Notes: a model not told the origin generated them from the sequence alone. Positions 1 to 11,487 are shown, counted from the stretch's first letter. The stretch: 64,000 bases of DNA from Posidonia oceanica (GCA_037176725.1 JAZBRS010000023.1:27647001-27711000); one strand, 5' to 3'. Made by a program: numbers and translations.

Positions 1-777
1 TACTACCCTTGACATGCACACTGAGTCATTAGATTACCCGTGCTTGAGGACCTACTGCTTATTGAAGCCTAGGAGTCATGCCTTAGCCTCACCTCACAAA
101 CACTTTGTGGGAGGAGGAAGGAAATTGATCCAACACAGAGATAGAGGTGAGACATTAAGGAGCCCCCTCCCAGTTCATGAACAACAAGTCCACACATACA
201 TCCCTTGAGTCAAACACGTTACCCTAGTACAAATCGGGTAGGCATCAAAGGCCAAAACTTAGAAGCACAGAAAAGAGGGGAGTGTACCAAATAGAAGAGT
301 GTCTTAGGTTGCTAAGGAACAAGTATCTGTTGGCCGAGCACTCAAATGGGGTGAGACTACTTGCCAAAATACCCAGGAAAGAAAAGAAAAAAAGGAAAAG
401 AAGGTAGCAAAGAAGCTGCCCATGTGCAAGAAAAGAAAGAGAGTGGAAAAGAAGGCAGCAAAGAAGCTGTCCATGAGTCAAAATTGAAAAACTGAGAAAA
501 TACCGAGTACAGTAGGAATCAACCTTGAACTGGAAGGGGTATATGCTTCAAATCTTTATCTGAAATCTTAGGATAGGACATTGACCTTCCTTCCATCGAC
601 ATTCTGCACCGTGCACTTAGAGACAAGGGGCAAAAGCCTAGGTCTAAGGGCAGTTAGGTGCCAAAGCAAGCCCGTAGTATCTTCTGACTCTGAGACGCAC
701 AAGGCACCATACTGTCAAGGCTTTCCGACCATGAGGTCTCCTGTTTCCCAACTTCTTGGAAGATTCATCGTCTCCCC

Positions 778-1078
778 AAAATCCAAAAAATTATAAAACC
801 CCAAAATTCCAAAAAATCCAAAAAAAAAATCATAAAACCAAAAATCCAAAAAATCATAAAACCCCCAAAATCCAAAAAACCATAAAACCCCAAAATCCAA
901 AAAAAAATCATAAAACCAAAAATCCAAAAAAATCATAAAACCAAAAATCCAAAAAAATGATAAAGTCCAAAAACCCCAAAAAAAAAATCATAAAACCCAA
1001 AATCCAAAAAATGTTAAAATAAAAAATCCCAAAAAAATGATAAAAAATGATAAAGCCAAAATAAAAATAAAGAATAGG
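778..1078. repeat. A-rich degenerate tandem repeat in the spacer of C
   Basis: About 20-24-bp units built on AAAATCCAAAAA followed by ATCATAAAACC repeat for some 300 bp. The same array occurs inverted in A at 19495-19640 and in B at 32400-32560, always between the end of integrase and the downstream (antisense-gene) end of the spacer. It is a constant, length-variable part of the spacer. Open reading frames across it (Phe/Leu-rich or Lys/Asn-rich) are low-complexity artefacts. Confidence 0.8.
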
Positions 1079-1545
1079 GTAAAATCTACCCAACCAACAT
1101 CACCTCATGAAATCGATAACAAGCAAGGCCGATGATGCAAAAATTTAGGAAATTTTATGACTCCACGTCGTACTTGACCCCTCCTATTCAGGACGATCAC
1201 TTGGTATTCACCTACGAGCCAAGACTGCAATCTCAAGAAGAAACAGTCCCTCGTTAGGCATACCATCTTTAGACAACAAAGCTGAGACCAATGCTTGTTA
1301 TCCAAAACCTAAGTTTCCTTTAATTTTTAATTGCATTAAGACTTTGTTCTTTCATAGCATTAGGCTAGTTCAAAGCATGCATTGTATATAGGTTATTCCT
1401 AAGTTTTCTAAAGCCATTTTGATTTCATTATGTTAAGGTCGTTTCTGAGTTTTTAAAGGTCACTTTGGACTAGGGGCAATAATACCCCTAGATGGAATAA
1501 CAAATTTGCCAAGATTGTGTAGGAAAATCAGTCAGACGCATTAAA

Positions 1546-1690
1546 TGAGCAAAACTCAGCATCCAACGTTGGATGCGCCATCTGCAACGTACAACGATCA
1601 GCAGAGGAATGTTCACTGTGGGATATGAGGCGTGAGGCGTCTTATGTTATAAGTTCCAGTTTGAGCGTCTTACGTTTAATTGTGACTTAA
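1546..1690. repeat. Hairpin module downstream of aORF3 (C copy)
   Basis: Contains AACGTTGGATGCG and related arms (GCGTCTTATG, GCGTCTTACG) and is the inverted counterpart of 18896-19030. It lies about 175 bp beyond the stop codon of aORF3 and is more degenerate than the LTR copies. Confidence 0.6.
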
Positions 1691-1865
1691 GCTACAGAAT
1701 TTTGAAAGAGGGGCCTTGATCCCATGCTAAAACCACTAGGGAGTATTTCTAAGCTTAGAACAATCCAAAGCACATGAACAAGGATGAAGAAACAAAAAAG
1801 AGATATTTATTTCCTTGAAAATAAAAAATACATGGTCCAAAAATGAAATGAATTACAATAATTGC

Positions 1866-2680
1866 CTATCTAATTGTCCTCTTCGTCTTCTTGCGTAGCA
1901 CGCCGGTCGCCTCAACCCACTCCTTGGGCTTGGGCATTAGTTTCGAATACCAGTTCCAGCGCACATCCTCCCGTAGTAGGCAGTAAGTCAAAGGAGCAGC
2001 TGGGGTCCCATCTGAATCATCATGGCGGTCCAGAGACGACCAAAGAACCCGGATGTAGTACACCATCACTGCATCGGAGGGAAGACCACGCTCCCAAGCT
2101 CGGATGTGAGCAACAGAACTCAGCCTAGGCGGCACCCCTTTCTTCTACCCCACCATCTTAAAGCAGTGATGGGACTTGTACACCACAAAGTGAGTGGGCC
2201 CTATCAACTCCAGCTCAACTGAAGAGCCTTGCTTATGATAGAAAGGCGTGGAAGGTGCGAAGATATTGATAGGGCCAGAAGACAAAGAGTAAACCCTTTC
2301 TTCGATAAAATTGGTCCTCGCAGGCTCAAGTCTCAGGAAGTGAACTTGCAACCACTTGGAAAGAAGAAAAGGAGAGCCTACAAAGTCCCCTCCGGTCGAG
2401 ACACTGGTCAGACTGAGATATGTGGCTACAAGGATGACAACTAAAGGAGAACGCCAAAAATGCTCAGTAAGGCCTATCAAAAACTCAGTGTGGTAGACAT
2501 CCAAGGAGAAGTCCTTGGAGACAAACATAGTAAGGCCTCCAATCAACAAGTGCAGACACATCAGCAACTGATCGTGGGAGGCAGAGTCCTCGATCCACTG
2601 GAAGCTGTGATACAAGTGTGCCAAGTTGAGTCTGCGACCTCTAATCACTGGGAAAGTAGGCAGAGTAGTAAAGATGCGGT
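1866..2680 (-). pseudogene. aORF3, C-terminal half (plant mobile domain protein), C copy
   Basis: This is the rest of exon 2 of the PMD gene whose start lies at 44650. The 41-kb element A separates the halves at a codon reading Asp-Arg, and the reading frame resumes exactly after removal of the insertion and one copy of GCGGT. The protein is collinear with 17885-18710 of element A, including blocks such as LNLAHLYHSFQWIEDSASH and WLQVHF. An in-frame TAG at 2145-2147 precedes a final block (MPPRLSSV to the terminal RKKTKRTIR) that stays open to the stop at 1866-1868. PMD proteins derive from or are shared with transposable elements. The host relatives MAIL1 and MAIN act in silencing of elements, so a role in the element-host conflict is possible but is inference. 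Confidence 0.8.
2676..2680. repeat. Target-site duplication of element A, left copy (GCGGT)
   Basis: GCGGT directly precedes the TG of the left LTR and is repeated at 44125-44129 directly after the CA of the right LTR. The C-copy gene reads through cleanly once one copy is removed. Confidence 0.95.
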
Positions 2681-3492
2681 TGTGGAATGTGGAAAATTCG
2701 AGAACGTTTGAGGTTTTTCTCTTGCTTTGGTCGCTTCAACCGTCGTTGGCGTTGCCTTCCCCCGTTCTTCTTGGTGCACTGTTTTTTGCTTATGAGGTGG
2801 TGAGAAGAAGCTCTGGTTCTTTTGTTCTCGTTACCTCACTTTTCTCAGCACCTTTCCTTGTATCCAACTCCGTCGCTCTACAGGAGACGGAATCGGTGTG
2901 ATCGCCACTCTCGGTTCGCTTTCGCCGGCCCTCGAGACGCGTTGGGAGATGTGGGGTGTGGGTTCTGCTATCCTGGGACACTGCCGACGTTGCCCAAGGG
3001 TACCCGTGCTTGGTAAATCTCTTCTTCTTCTTCTTCCTCCTTATAAGACAGATGTTAACAAAACAAACAGAAATAACACATATATGGATTAATATGGTGT
3101 AGTATTTTATTCAGAATATGCGAAACAAAACATGAATATACATGGAAAAGAAACTCACCCGAGGGATTTGATCCCCCTGGTTGCAACTAATGTAAATGAT
3201 TATACTATCCTATTCTACGTAATCAAAATATGATATGAAGAAAGGAAATGAAAGAAACTACAATAAAGGGTCCCCTTTTGATTCATGCACATAGTGCCAT
3301 GCGGATCGACATGATGTTCCTGTTGATAAAGGGAAACTTGACTTTTCTTAGAACTCTCTCAGTGATTGGTTTCTCTCCACTATTTTTCTCGAAAATTCAT
3401 GGTCTCAAATCTCAAAAAATCTGCCCTAAATTCCTCCAAAATTCCATCTTCTCTCAAATTCTCATGAACCGTCCCTGAACCCTGTGGAGGTA

Positions 3493-3516
3493 CCCCTGCT
3501 TTTATAGAAGCAGGGG
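3493..3516 (-). promoter_or_regulatory. LTR promoter: TATA box in the loop of a 9-bp inverted repeat
   Basis: Arms CCCCTGCTT and AAGCAGGGG flank TTATAG. On the minus strand the centre reads CTATAAAAGC, a canonical TATA box placed in the element's transcription direction. All four A and B LTRs in the window carry it. In the right LTR of B both arms changed together (CCCCTACTT/AAGTAGGGG). Confidence 0.75.
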
Positions 3517-3570
3517 AGGAATAAAAAAGGAATGGCAAGACCAGCTCAACAAAGTTTCCAATTCAGGGAT

Positions 3571-3849
3571 GTTATATGCTGGAAAACCAGCGTACAACGT
3601 TATGCGCTGGAATCCTAGCGTATAATGACCTCCGAGGCTTAAATGCCAGGATAAAGGAATATTCCCCAATTAAAATGTCATTAAGTGTGATTAAATAAGT
3701 GTTGATTGCTTTGACCGGTCAAAAGGTTCTAAAGAAGGCATAAATCATAGATCACAATTTTGGCCAAATTAGGAAAATTAGTGACTAACACTGTTGGACG
3801 CTGGAAAACCAGCGTCCAACATTATAAGCTGGGGATTCAGCATATAACG
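3571..3849. repeat. Two double-hairpin modules in the A 3' LTR
   Basis: Module one (3571-3627) has arms GTTATATGC/GCGTACAAC then GTTATGCGC/GCGTATAAT. Module two (3793-3849) has GTTGGACGC/GCGTCCAAC then ATTATAAGC/GCATATAAC. Each is 57 bp, two hairpins in direct succession with loops beginning TGG. Both recur at the same places in the right LTR (43626-43682, 43848-43903). Confidence 0.85.
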
Positions 3850-4069
3850 CCCTGAGTCAGTCCAACTTCCAAATTCGATCAAGAAATGAAGGACATTCAG
3901 GCTGTTGACACTTCAAGCCTAGCAATAAGGGATAAAATGATGTTTTGAACTGGAGAAGAAGTGTTTGGCTCAAAGTAAGAGGTCCTCGATTGAACAAAGA
4001 GTTTCTAAGAACGACCTAATGCAACGGACTACACTACTATGAAGGGAGTGCCAAAATGGTGTATCTACA

Positions 4070-4083
4070 GATTGCCCCTCCTT
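4070..4083 (-). other. Polypurine tract of element A
   Basis: On the minus strand AAGGAGGGGCAATC directly abuts the 3' LTR start TGTAGATAC, the expected place for the plus-strand primer. B has the same tract at 30426-30439. Confidence 0.85.
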
Positions 4084-4208
4084 GAAGATGACTTCGGCAC
4101 GAAGCTATCTACAAGGTGAGACGATATCCCCGTGTGGCGCTATCTAGAGATCCTAAATGAAATCCAGTGCCTGCTGCCACCAGACTTGGACAAGACACAA
4201 TGAGGGTC

Positions 4209-4451
4209 GGCTAAAGAAACACGGCCAAGGGGATTGTCCAATGGGAAGAAAACTAAAGACACTGCTACGGGGATTGCCCGCAGGGGTCGAACTAAGAGAC
4301 ATTGCCACGGGGGTTGCCCGTGGGGGTCAAACTAAAAGACACTGCTACAGGAGTTGCCCGCAGGGGTCGAACTAAAAGACACTGCTACGAGGGTTGCCCG
4401 CAGGGGTCAAACTAAAAGACAAGGCCACAGGGGTTGCTTGTGGGAGTAAAG
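4209..4451. repeat. 40-bp tandem repeat, about six copies
   Basis: The unit contains GGGGGTTGCCCGCAGGGGTC followed by AAACTAAAAGACACTGCCAC. The equivalent array in B is at 30562-30890 with about eight copies. It lies in the 3' untranslated region between the antisense genes and the 3' LTR. Confidence 0.85.
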
Positions 4452-5057
4452 CTTAAAAGATGGATAGCTAATGTTTCCGACGACCACTCAATGCGAATGC
4501 AGTACAATGCACCATGCATGGATGCGTGTTGGCGGGAATGCAAAGGAGGTGATCATGATATGCAATGCATGACCCTAGATAATGAGGTTCCTCCATCATT
4601 ACCGGCTTTTAACTTGTATACCAGGTTGGCTCAGGAATTTTTCTCATCACCAAAGGCGGACTGACACATGCGTGAATGCAATTTGTGATAATCAGGTGCC
4701 CTTTCATCGAGCATTGCCTACACTCTCCATAGGGACCGTCGTTTCATGACACGCGGGTTAGTGAGTGAGAGGTCCATGATGCTTCTAGGCAAAAAGGGAT
4801 TGATCTCTTCACTGCTAGCCGCATTGGCTCTATTTGTCGTAATCAGGTGTTTTTTCATCGAATGTTGCCTACATTCTTAGCAGAGACCGTCGTCTTGTGA
4901 CCCGGAATTAGTGAACAATGGGTCCAGTAACACTGTTGGCTTATTCGTCAGAATTAGGTGTCCTTTCATCGAATGTTGCCTACATCCTTGATAGAGACTG
5001 TCATCTTCTGACCCGAGAGTTAGTGAACGATGGGTCCACTAATACCGTTGGCTTTGC
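4452..5057. repeat. Degenerate ~105-110-bp tandem repeat in the A 3' region
   Basis: Three copies, at about 4683, 4836 and 4947, share AATCAGGTG, TTTCATCGA, TTGCCTACA and GAGACCGTCGTC. B carries the same segment at 31115-31490. The first 230 bp (4452-4682) hold no repeat or gene that I recognise. Confidence 0.7.
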
Positions 5058-5190
5058 TTTGTTGACCCGGTTGTGCTCCGAGGTCTGTGCTTTTTGATTG
5101 GTTTGCTTTGCTTATCCGGTTGTGCTCTGGGGTACCTGCTTCTGGATTTGTTTTGCTTTGTTTATCCGGTTGTGCTCCGGATTGTTAAGG
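5058..5190. repeat. 34-bp repeat remnants (CCGGTTGTGCTCCGG)
   Basis: About four degenerate units of a repeat that B carries about eleven times (31495-31868). Another remnant lies at 9648-9668 on the far side of the 111-bp array, which suggests the array expanded inside, or was inserted into, this repeat block. Confidence 0.7.
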
Positions 5191-5236
5191 GACACGGCCA
5201 CGGGGGTTGTTCGAGGCAGTCAAATCAAAAATTAAA

Positions 5237-8200
5237 GCCTGAGCTGGATCAATGATCCAACACTCAGAGACAACGAGCTGGATCAGTGATCCAACACTGG
5301 GAAATCGACCTTTGGGCGTTACCCAATGGGAAAGCTGAAATAAAAGACACTACCGAGGGAGTTGTCCATGGGGATCGAACTGAAATAAAAGGACTGAGTT
5401 GGATCGGTGATCCAACACTCAGAGACAACAAGCTGGATTGGTGATCCAACACTTGGAAATCGACCTTTAGGCGTTACCCAAAGGAATAGAGCTGAAATAA
5501 AAGACACTGAGCTGGATCAGTGATCCAACACTTAGGGACAACGAGCTAGATCGATGATCCAACACTTGGAAATCAACTTTTAGGCGTTATCCAAAGGGAA
5601 AGCTGAAATAAAACAGACTGAGCTGGATCGGTGATCCAACACTTAAGGACAACGAGCAGGATCGATGATCTAACACCCGAAAATCAACCTTTAGGCGTTA
5701 CCCAAAGCGAAAGCTAAAATAAAATAAACTGAGCTGGATTGGTGATCCAACACTTAGGGACAACGAGCTGGATCGGTGATCCAACACTCGAAAATCAACC
5801 TTTAGGCATTACCCAAAGCGAAAGCTGAAATAAAACAAACTGAGCTGGATTGGTGATCCAACACTCAGGGACAACGAGCTGGATCGGTGATCCAACACTC
5901 GAAAATCAACCTTTAGGCGTTATCCAAAGGGAAAGCTGAAATAAAACAAACTGAGCTGGATCGGTGATCCAACACTCAGGGACAACAAGCTAGATCAGTG
6001 ATCCAACACTCGGAAATCAACCTTTAAGCGTTACCCAAAGGGAAAGCTGAAATAAAACAAACTGAGCTGGATCGGTGATTCAACACTCAAGGACAACAAG
6101 CTGGATCGGTGATCCAACACTCGAAAATCAACCTTTAGGCGTTACCCAAAGGGAAAGCTGAAATAAAACAAACTAAGCTGGATCGGTGGTCCAACATTCA
6201 AGGACAACAAGCTGGATCAATGATCCAACACTCGGAAATCAACCTTTAGGCGTTACCCAAAGGGAAAGCTGAAATAAAACAAACTGAGCTGGATCGGTGA
6301 TCCAACACTCAGGGACAACAAGCTAGATCAGTGATCCAACACTCGGAAATCAACCTTTAAGCGTTACCCAAAGGGAAAGCTGAAATAAAACAAACTGAGC
6401 TGGATCGGTGATTCAACACTCAAGGACAACAAGCTGGATCGGTGATCCAACATTCGGAAATCAACCTTTAGGCGTTACCCAAAGGGAAAGCTGAAATAAA
6501 ACAAACTAAGCTGGATCGGTGATCCAACATTCAAGGACAACAAGCTGGATCAATGATCCAACACTCGGAAATCAACCTTTAGGCGTTACCCAAAGGGAAA
6601 GCTGAAATAAAACAAACTGAGCTGGATCGGTGATCCAACACTCAGGGACAACAAGCTAGATCAGTGATCCAACACTCGGAAATCAACCTTTAAGCGTTAC
6701 CCAAAGGGAAAGCTGAAATAAAACAAACTGAGCTGGATCGGTGATTCAACACTCAAGGACAACAAGCTGGATCGGTGATCCAACACTCGGAAATCAACCT
6801 TTAGGCGTTACCCAAAGGGAAAGCTGAAATAAAACAAACTAAGCTGGATCGGTGATCCAACATTCAAGGACAACAAGCTGGATCAATGATCCAACACTCG
6901 GAAATCAACCTTTAGGCGTTACTCAAAGCGAAAGCTGAAATAAAACAAACTGAGCTGGATTGGTGATCCAACACTCAGGGACAACGAGCTGGATCGGTGA
7001 TCCAACACTCGAAAATCAACCTTTAGGCATTACCCAAAGCGAAAGCTAAAATAAAACAAACTGAGCTGGATTGGTGATCCAACACTCAGGGACAACGAGC
7101 TGGATCGGTGATCCAACACTCGAAAATCAACCTTTAGGCGTTACCCAAAGGGAAAGCTGAAATAAAACAAACTGAGCTGGATCGGTGATCCAACACTCAG
7201 GGACAACAAGCTAGATCGGTGATCCAACACTCGAAAATCAACCTTTAGGCATTACCCAAAGCGAAAGCTGAAATAAAACAAACTGAGCTGGATTGGTGAT
7301 CCAACACTCAGGGACAACGAGCTGGATCGGTGATCCAACACTCGAAAATCAACCTTTAGGCGTTACCCAAAGGGAAAGCTGAAATAAAACAAACTGAGCT
7401 AGATCGGTGATCCAACACTCAGGGACAACAAGCTAGATCAGTGATCCAACACTCGGAAATCAACCTTTAAGCGTTACCCAAAGGGAAAGCTGAAATAAAA
7501 CAAACTGAGCTGGATCGGTGATTCAACACTCAAGGACAACAAGCTGGATCGGTGATCCAACACTCGGAAATCAACCTTTAGGCGTTACCCAAAGGGAAAG
7601 CTGAAATAAAACAAACTAAGCTGGATCGGTGATCCAACATTCAAGGACAACAAGCTGGATCAATGATCCAACACTCGGAAATCAACCTTTAGGCGTTACC
7701 CAAAGGGAAAGCTGAAATAAAACAAACTGAGCTGGATCGGTGATCCAACACTCAGGGACAACAAGCTAGATCAGTGATCCAACACTCGGAAATCAACCTT
7801 TAAGCGTTACCCAAAGGGAAAGCTGAAATAAAACAAACTGAGCTGGATCGGTGATTCAACACTCAAGGACAACAAGCTGGATCGGTGATCCAACACTCGA
7901 AAATCAACCTTTAGGCATTACCCAAAGCGAAAGCTGAAATAAAACAAACTGAGCTGGATTGGTGATCCAACACTCAGGGACAACGAGCTGGATCGGTGAT
8001 CCAACACTCGAAAATCAACCTTTAGGCGTTACCCAAAGGGAAAGCTGAAATAAAACAAACTGAGCTGGATCGGTGATCCAACACTCAGGGACAACAAGCT
8101 AGATCGGTGATCCAACACTCGAAAATCAACCTTTAGGCATTACCCAAAGCGAAAGCTGAAATAAAACAAACTGAGCTGGATTGGTGATCCAACACTCAGG

Positions 8201-9501
8201 GACAACGAGCTAGATCGGTGATCCAACACTCGAAAATCAACCTTTAGGCGTTACCCAAAGGGAAAGCTGAAATAAAACAAACTGAGCTGGATCGGTGATC
8301 CAACACTCAGGGACAACAAGCTAGATCAGTGATCCAACACTCGGAAATCAACCTTTAAGCGTTACCCAAAGGGAAAGCTGAAATAAAACAAACTGAGCTG
8401 GATCGGTGATTCAACACTCAAGGACAACAAGCTGGATCGGTGATCCAACACTCGGAAATCAACCTTTAGGCGTTACCCAAAGGGAAAGCTGAAATAAAAC
8501 AAACTAAGCTGGATCGGTGATCCAACATTCAAGGACAACAAGCTGGATCAATGATCCAACACTCGGAAATCAACCTTTAGGCGTTACCCAAAGGGAAAGC
8601 TGAAATAAAACAAACTGAGCTGGATCGGTGATCCAACACTCAGGGACAACAAGCTAGATCAGTGATCCAACACTCGGAAATCAACCTTTAAGCGTTACCC
8701 AAAGGGAAAGCTGAAATAAAACAAACTGAGCTGGATCGGTGATTCAACACTCAAGGACAACAAGCTGGATCGGTGATCCAACACTCGGAAATCAACCTTT
8801 AGGCGTTACCCAAAGGGAAAGCTGAAATAAAACAAACTAAGCTGGATCGGTGATCCAACATTCAAGGACAACAAGCTGGATCAATGATCCAACACTCGGA
8901 AATCAACCTTTAGGCGTTACCCAAAGCGAAAGCTGAAACAAAACAAACTGAGCTGGATTGGTGATCCATCACTCAGGGACAACGAGCTGGATCGGTGATC
9001 CAACACTCGAAAATCAACCTTTAGGCATTACCCAAAGCGAAAGCTGAAATAAAACAAACTGAGCTGGATTGGTGATCCAACACTCAGGGACAACGAGCTG
9101 GATCGGTGATCCAACACTCGAAAATCAACCTTTAGGCGTTACCCAAAGGGAAAGCTGAAATAAAACAAACTGAGCTGGATCGGTGATCCAACACTCAGGG
9201 ACAACAAGCTAGATCAGTGATCCAACACTCGGAAATCAACCTTTAAGCGTTACCCAAAGGGAAAGCTGAAATAAAACAAATTGAGCTGGATCGGTGATCC
9301 AACACTCAGGCACAACGAGTTGGATCGGTGATCCAACACTCAAAAATCAACCTTTGGGCGTTACCCAAAGGGAAAGCTGAAATAAAACAAATTGAGCTGG
9401 ATCGATGATCCAACACTCAGGCACAACGAGTTGGATCGGTGATCCAACACTCAAAAATCAACCTTTAGGCGTTACCCAAAGGGAAAGCTGAAATAAAACA
9501 C
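5237..9501. repeat. 111-bp satellite-like array, about 38 units with higher-order structure
   Basis: From 5507 the period is exactly 111 bp (for example 5951, 6062, 6173, 6284). Each monomer holds two copies of AGCTGGATCGGTGATCCAA about 35 bp apart, then CCTTTAGGCGTTACCCAAAG and AGCTGAAATAAAACAAA. Monomer variants alternate in trimers of 333 bp (5951-6949, repeated at 7394, 8282, 8615), and an eight-monomer block (7172-8059) is copied at 8060-8947. The first two units (5237, 5392) are irregular. The array lies in the 3' untranslated part of A, where Tat elements are known to carry tandem repeats that can seed genomic satellites. Confidence 0.95.
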
Positions 9502-9630
9502 CGAGGGGGTTGCCCAAGGTAAAACCGAGATAAAACATCGAGGGGGGTTGCCCAAGTTAAAGCTGCGATAAAACACTGAGGGGGTTGCCCAAGGTAAAGC
9601 TACGATAAAACACTGAGAGGGTTGCCCAAG
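9502..9630. repeat. 37-38-bp tandem repeat, four copies
   Basis: Units of AAAACACTGAGGGGGTTGCC followed by CAAGGTAAAGCTACGAT. It shares the GGGGGTTGCCC core of the 40-bp repeat at 4209-4451, so the 111-bp array lies between two related blocks. Confidence 0.8.
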
Positions 9631-9701
9631 GTGAGAAAATGATACTTCTCCGGTTATGCTCCAGGATATCCTAATTAGCTCTTGATTCTGCTTTGCATCA
9701 T

Positions 9702-9791
9702 AAAACACTGGACGGGCTGACCTCCGCATCTAACGTTGGACGGGCTGATCTCCGCGTCTAACGTTGGACGGCCTAACAGCCACGTATAACA
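9702..9791. repeat. Hairpin module upstream of aORF1
   Basis: Repeats of AACGTTGGACGG with partners CGCATCTAACG, CGCGTCTAACG and CACGTATAAC: three consecutive hairpin halves. It closes the 3' repeat block and opens the antisense gene cluster. Confidence 0.7.
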
Positions 9792-9880
9792 ACTCGAGAC
9801 AGACTGCCTTCCTTTCCTGTTCTGATATCACCGTTTTGGCAGTAAATCTTTGATTTTCTTCGTGTTTCCCTTCTGATGAA

Positions 9881-11480
9881 GGCATTGTGGATGTGGATTT
9901 TGGGGTGTTTGGATGAAGATAGCGATGCTTCCACGACGTTATTAACTTTGTTGTGATTGCCACTTATCAATGGGTAGACAAGGCGCCTAGGGAGATGTAG
10001 ATGATGTGGGTACTCAGTTCACTAGATCAACGGCGGGATGTCATCTAGTGGCTTCCTCGTGTTATGTGAGCGTTTTCCTTTTCCTTCAAAACAAATGAAA
10101 ATAAGAGATCTAGATAAGTTTGCGTGTAGTAAATGATAACAAAAGAAAACAAAGAATAATATGAACAAATGAATCTAATACTAACCAGGGGTTGTTCCCC
10201 CGCATGCATATGCTATGGGTCCTATGTTAAGGAATGCAATAATGAAATGTAATGAAAAGATTGGAGGAAGATACTCCCTTCACCCTCGTACTGTATGCAG
10301 TGGAGTGAGGAAGTGGAGGCACGGTTGGAGCTCTGGCTAGGCTCGAGATCTCTGGGATCGAAGTTGGGACATGGTGATCTCTGGGATCGATAATGGAGGC
10401 TAGGGTTTCTCTCTTAGAAGATGACTCTCTCTCTCTCTATTTGGCCTCCTTAAACCCTAAAAATCATAAAATTGCCTCCCCTCGAGCACTGACTCATGGG
10501 ACCTTTTTCTAGGTTCGTGGGACACGGGTGGCTCACAGCTAGGAAAGTTCTAGAAGCATCTAGAAGAAAATAGATTTTTAGGGTAGTCGCCGCATAGGCA
10601 GGCGACTGGGACAAATATCTCCCGAAAAGATAAAGGAAATGCCATGGAAAATCTGGAAGACCAAGTCAATCAGAGTCCACATCAGCTAGTCGCCGCATAT
10701 AGTGGCACCTAGCTGCAGCACTATTCCAGGCAACTAAAATATTTGTTTCTAATTTTTAGGAGATTCTAAGGGATTGGTTTCTGATTTTTAGGGATTTGAT
10801 TAGCACATTAAAACGTGTTAAAAATCAAGATATTTGTTTTGAAGCCACCTAGGATTTTCTAGATTGTTCTTTGATTATTTTATTTATGATATATGTGTTA
10901 TACCATATATTAAATGCTAGAAAATCACATGACTATCAATAATTTACGGAAAAATGTTATAATAGCTTATAAAATTCCCGTATATTATATTAATGCCTAG
11001 GATATTGCTATTAAGCTAGAGAGAGAGAAATTGTGCTAGTCATCTGTCACACAGGTGTCTACACAGTCCAGTTGCCCCTCTGAAAGGCGCTTGGCTGTGT
11101 CGCCACTCTGGGAGGCAACTAGCTAAGTCTTTTGTATTTTTAACCCTGTCTTTTAAGTTTGATCCAGAAAACTCGATAAAAGCCCGAAAAACTTCGGAGA
11201 TCTCATGAAATCATAAAACATCTTCTTTAACTCAAATCTACCAGGGATTTGAGTGGAATAAAGTGTGCTCAAGGTACTCGGACTTGCCACAAGTCTGGGT
11301 GCGTTAGCTATGCCACAGCCAACAACCTTGAGTCAAGCAAAATCAAGCATCGTTTTTAAGCAAATCATGAAAACTCCGGAAAAATATGTTATTAAGCCTT
11401 AGTTGTGTGATCTGGGTGCCTCAGAAGTTCCTGTCCTCTATGAACTCTGGGAAATGCGAAAATGGGATATCTACAGGCAT
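9881..11480 (-). mobile_element. Solo LTR G (1590 bp) with target duplication GGCAT
   Basis: GGCAT at 9881-9885 and 11476-11480 flanks a sequence beginning TGTGGATGTGG and ending ATATCTACA, the same termini as the A and B LTRs, so 9886-11475 is a single LTR left by LTR-LTR recombination. It is minus-oriented. It contains AACCAGGGGTTGTTCCCCC, matching the position of the CCCGAGGGATTTGATCCCCC block of the A LTR, but is otherwise strongly diverged. Hairpins with different arms (AGTCGCC/GGCGACT at 10585-10607; AGTTGCC to GGCAACT at 11070-11120) occupy places comparable to the A-LTR modules. It sits between the 3' repeats and the aORF1 promoter. Confidence 0.88.
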
Positions 11481-11487
11481 CAAGGCC

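Larger units (their letters stand above)
1..2680 (+). mobile_element. Element C, left part (Tat-lineage LTR retrotransposon, 3' region)
   Basis: Positions 1-480 match the reverse complement of about 23220-23640 and 480-2680 match about 17885-19990. There the same sequence follows the integrase C-terminus of element A, so the window starts just downstream of a pol gene that lies off the left edge and reads rightward. The stretch holds the 3' untranslated spacer (1-1865) and the C-terminal half of the antisense gene aORF3. Element A interrupts it at 2680, and it resumes at 44125 without loss apart from the 5-bp duplication. LTRs of C are not visible in the window. Confidence 0.8.
2681..4069 (-). 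repeat. 3' LTR of element A
   Basis: It starts TGTGGAATGTGG and ends GTATCTACA on the plus strand, so in the element's sense it runs TGTAGATAC to CCACA. It is nearly identical to 42740-44124. It contains a TATA box inside a short inverted repeat (3493-3516), two double-hairpin modules (3571-3627, 3793-3849) and a microsatellite-like CTT run near 3020. Confidence 0.93.

Noticed and set aside
5237..9501. CRISPR-like array
   Set aside because: The 111-bp units are contiguous without unique spacers and the context is a plant retrotransposon.
9996..11062. Alternative LTR boundaries TGTAGATGATG to GTGTCTACA with a polypurine-like flank
   Set aside because: No target duplication there, whereas 9886-11475 has GGCAT on both sides and termini like the A and B LTRs.
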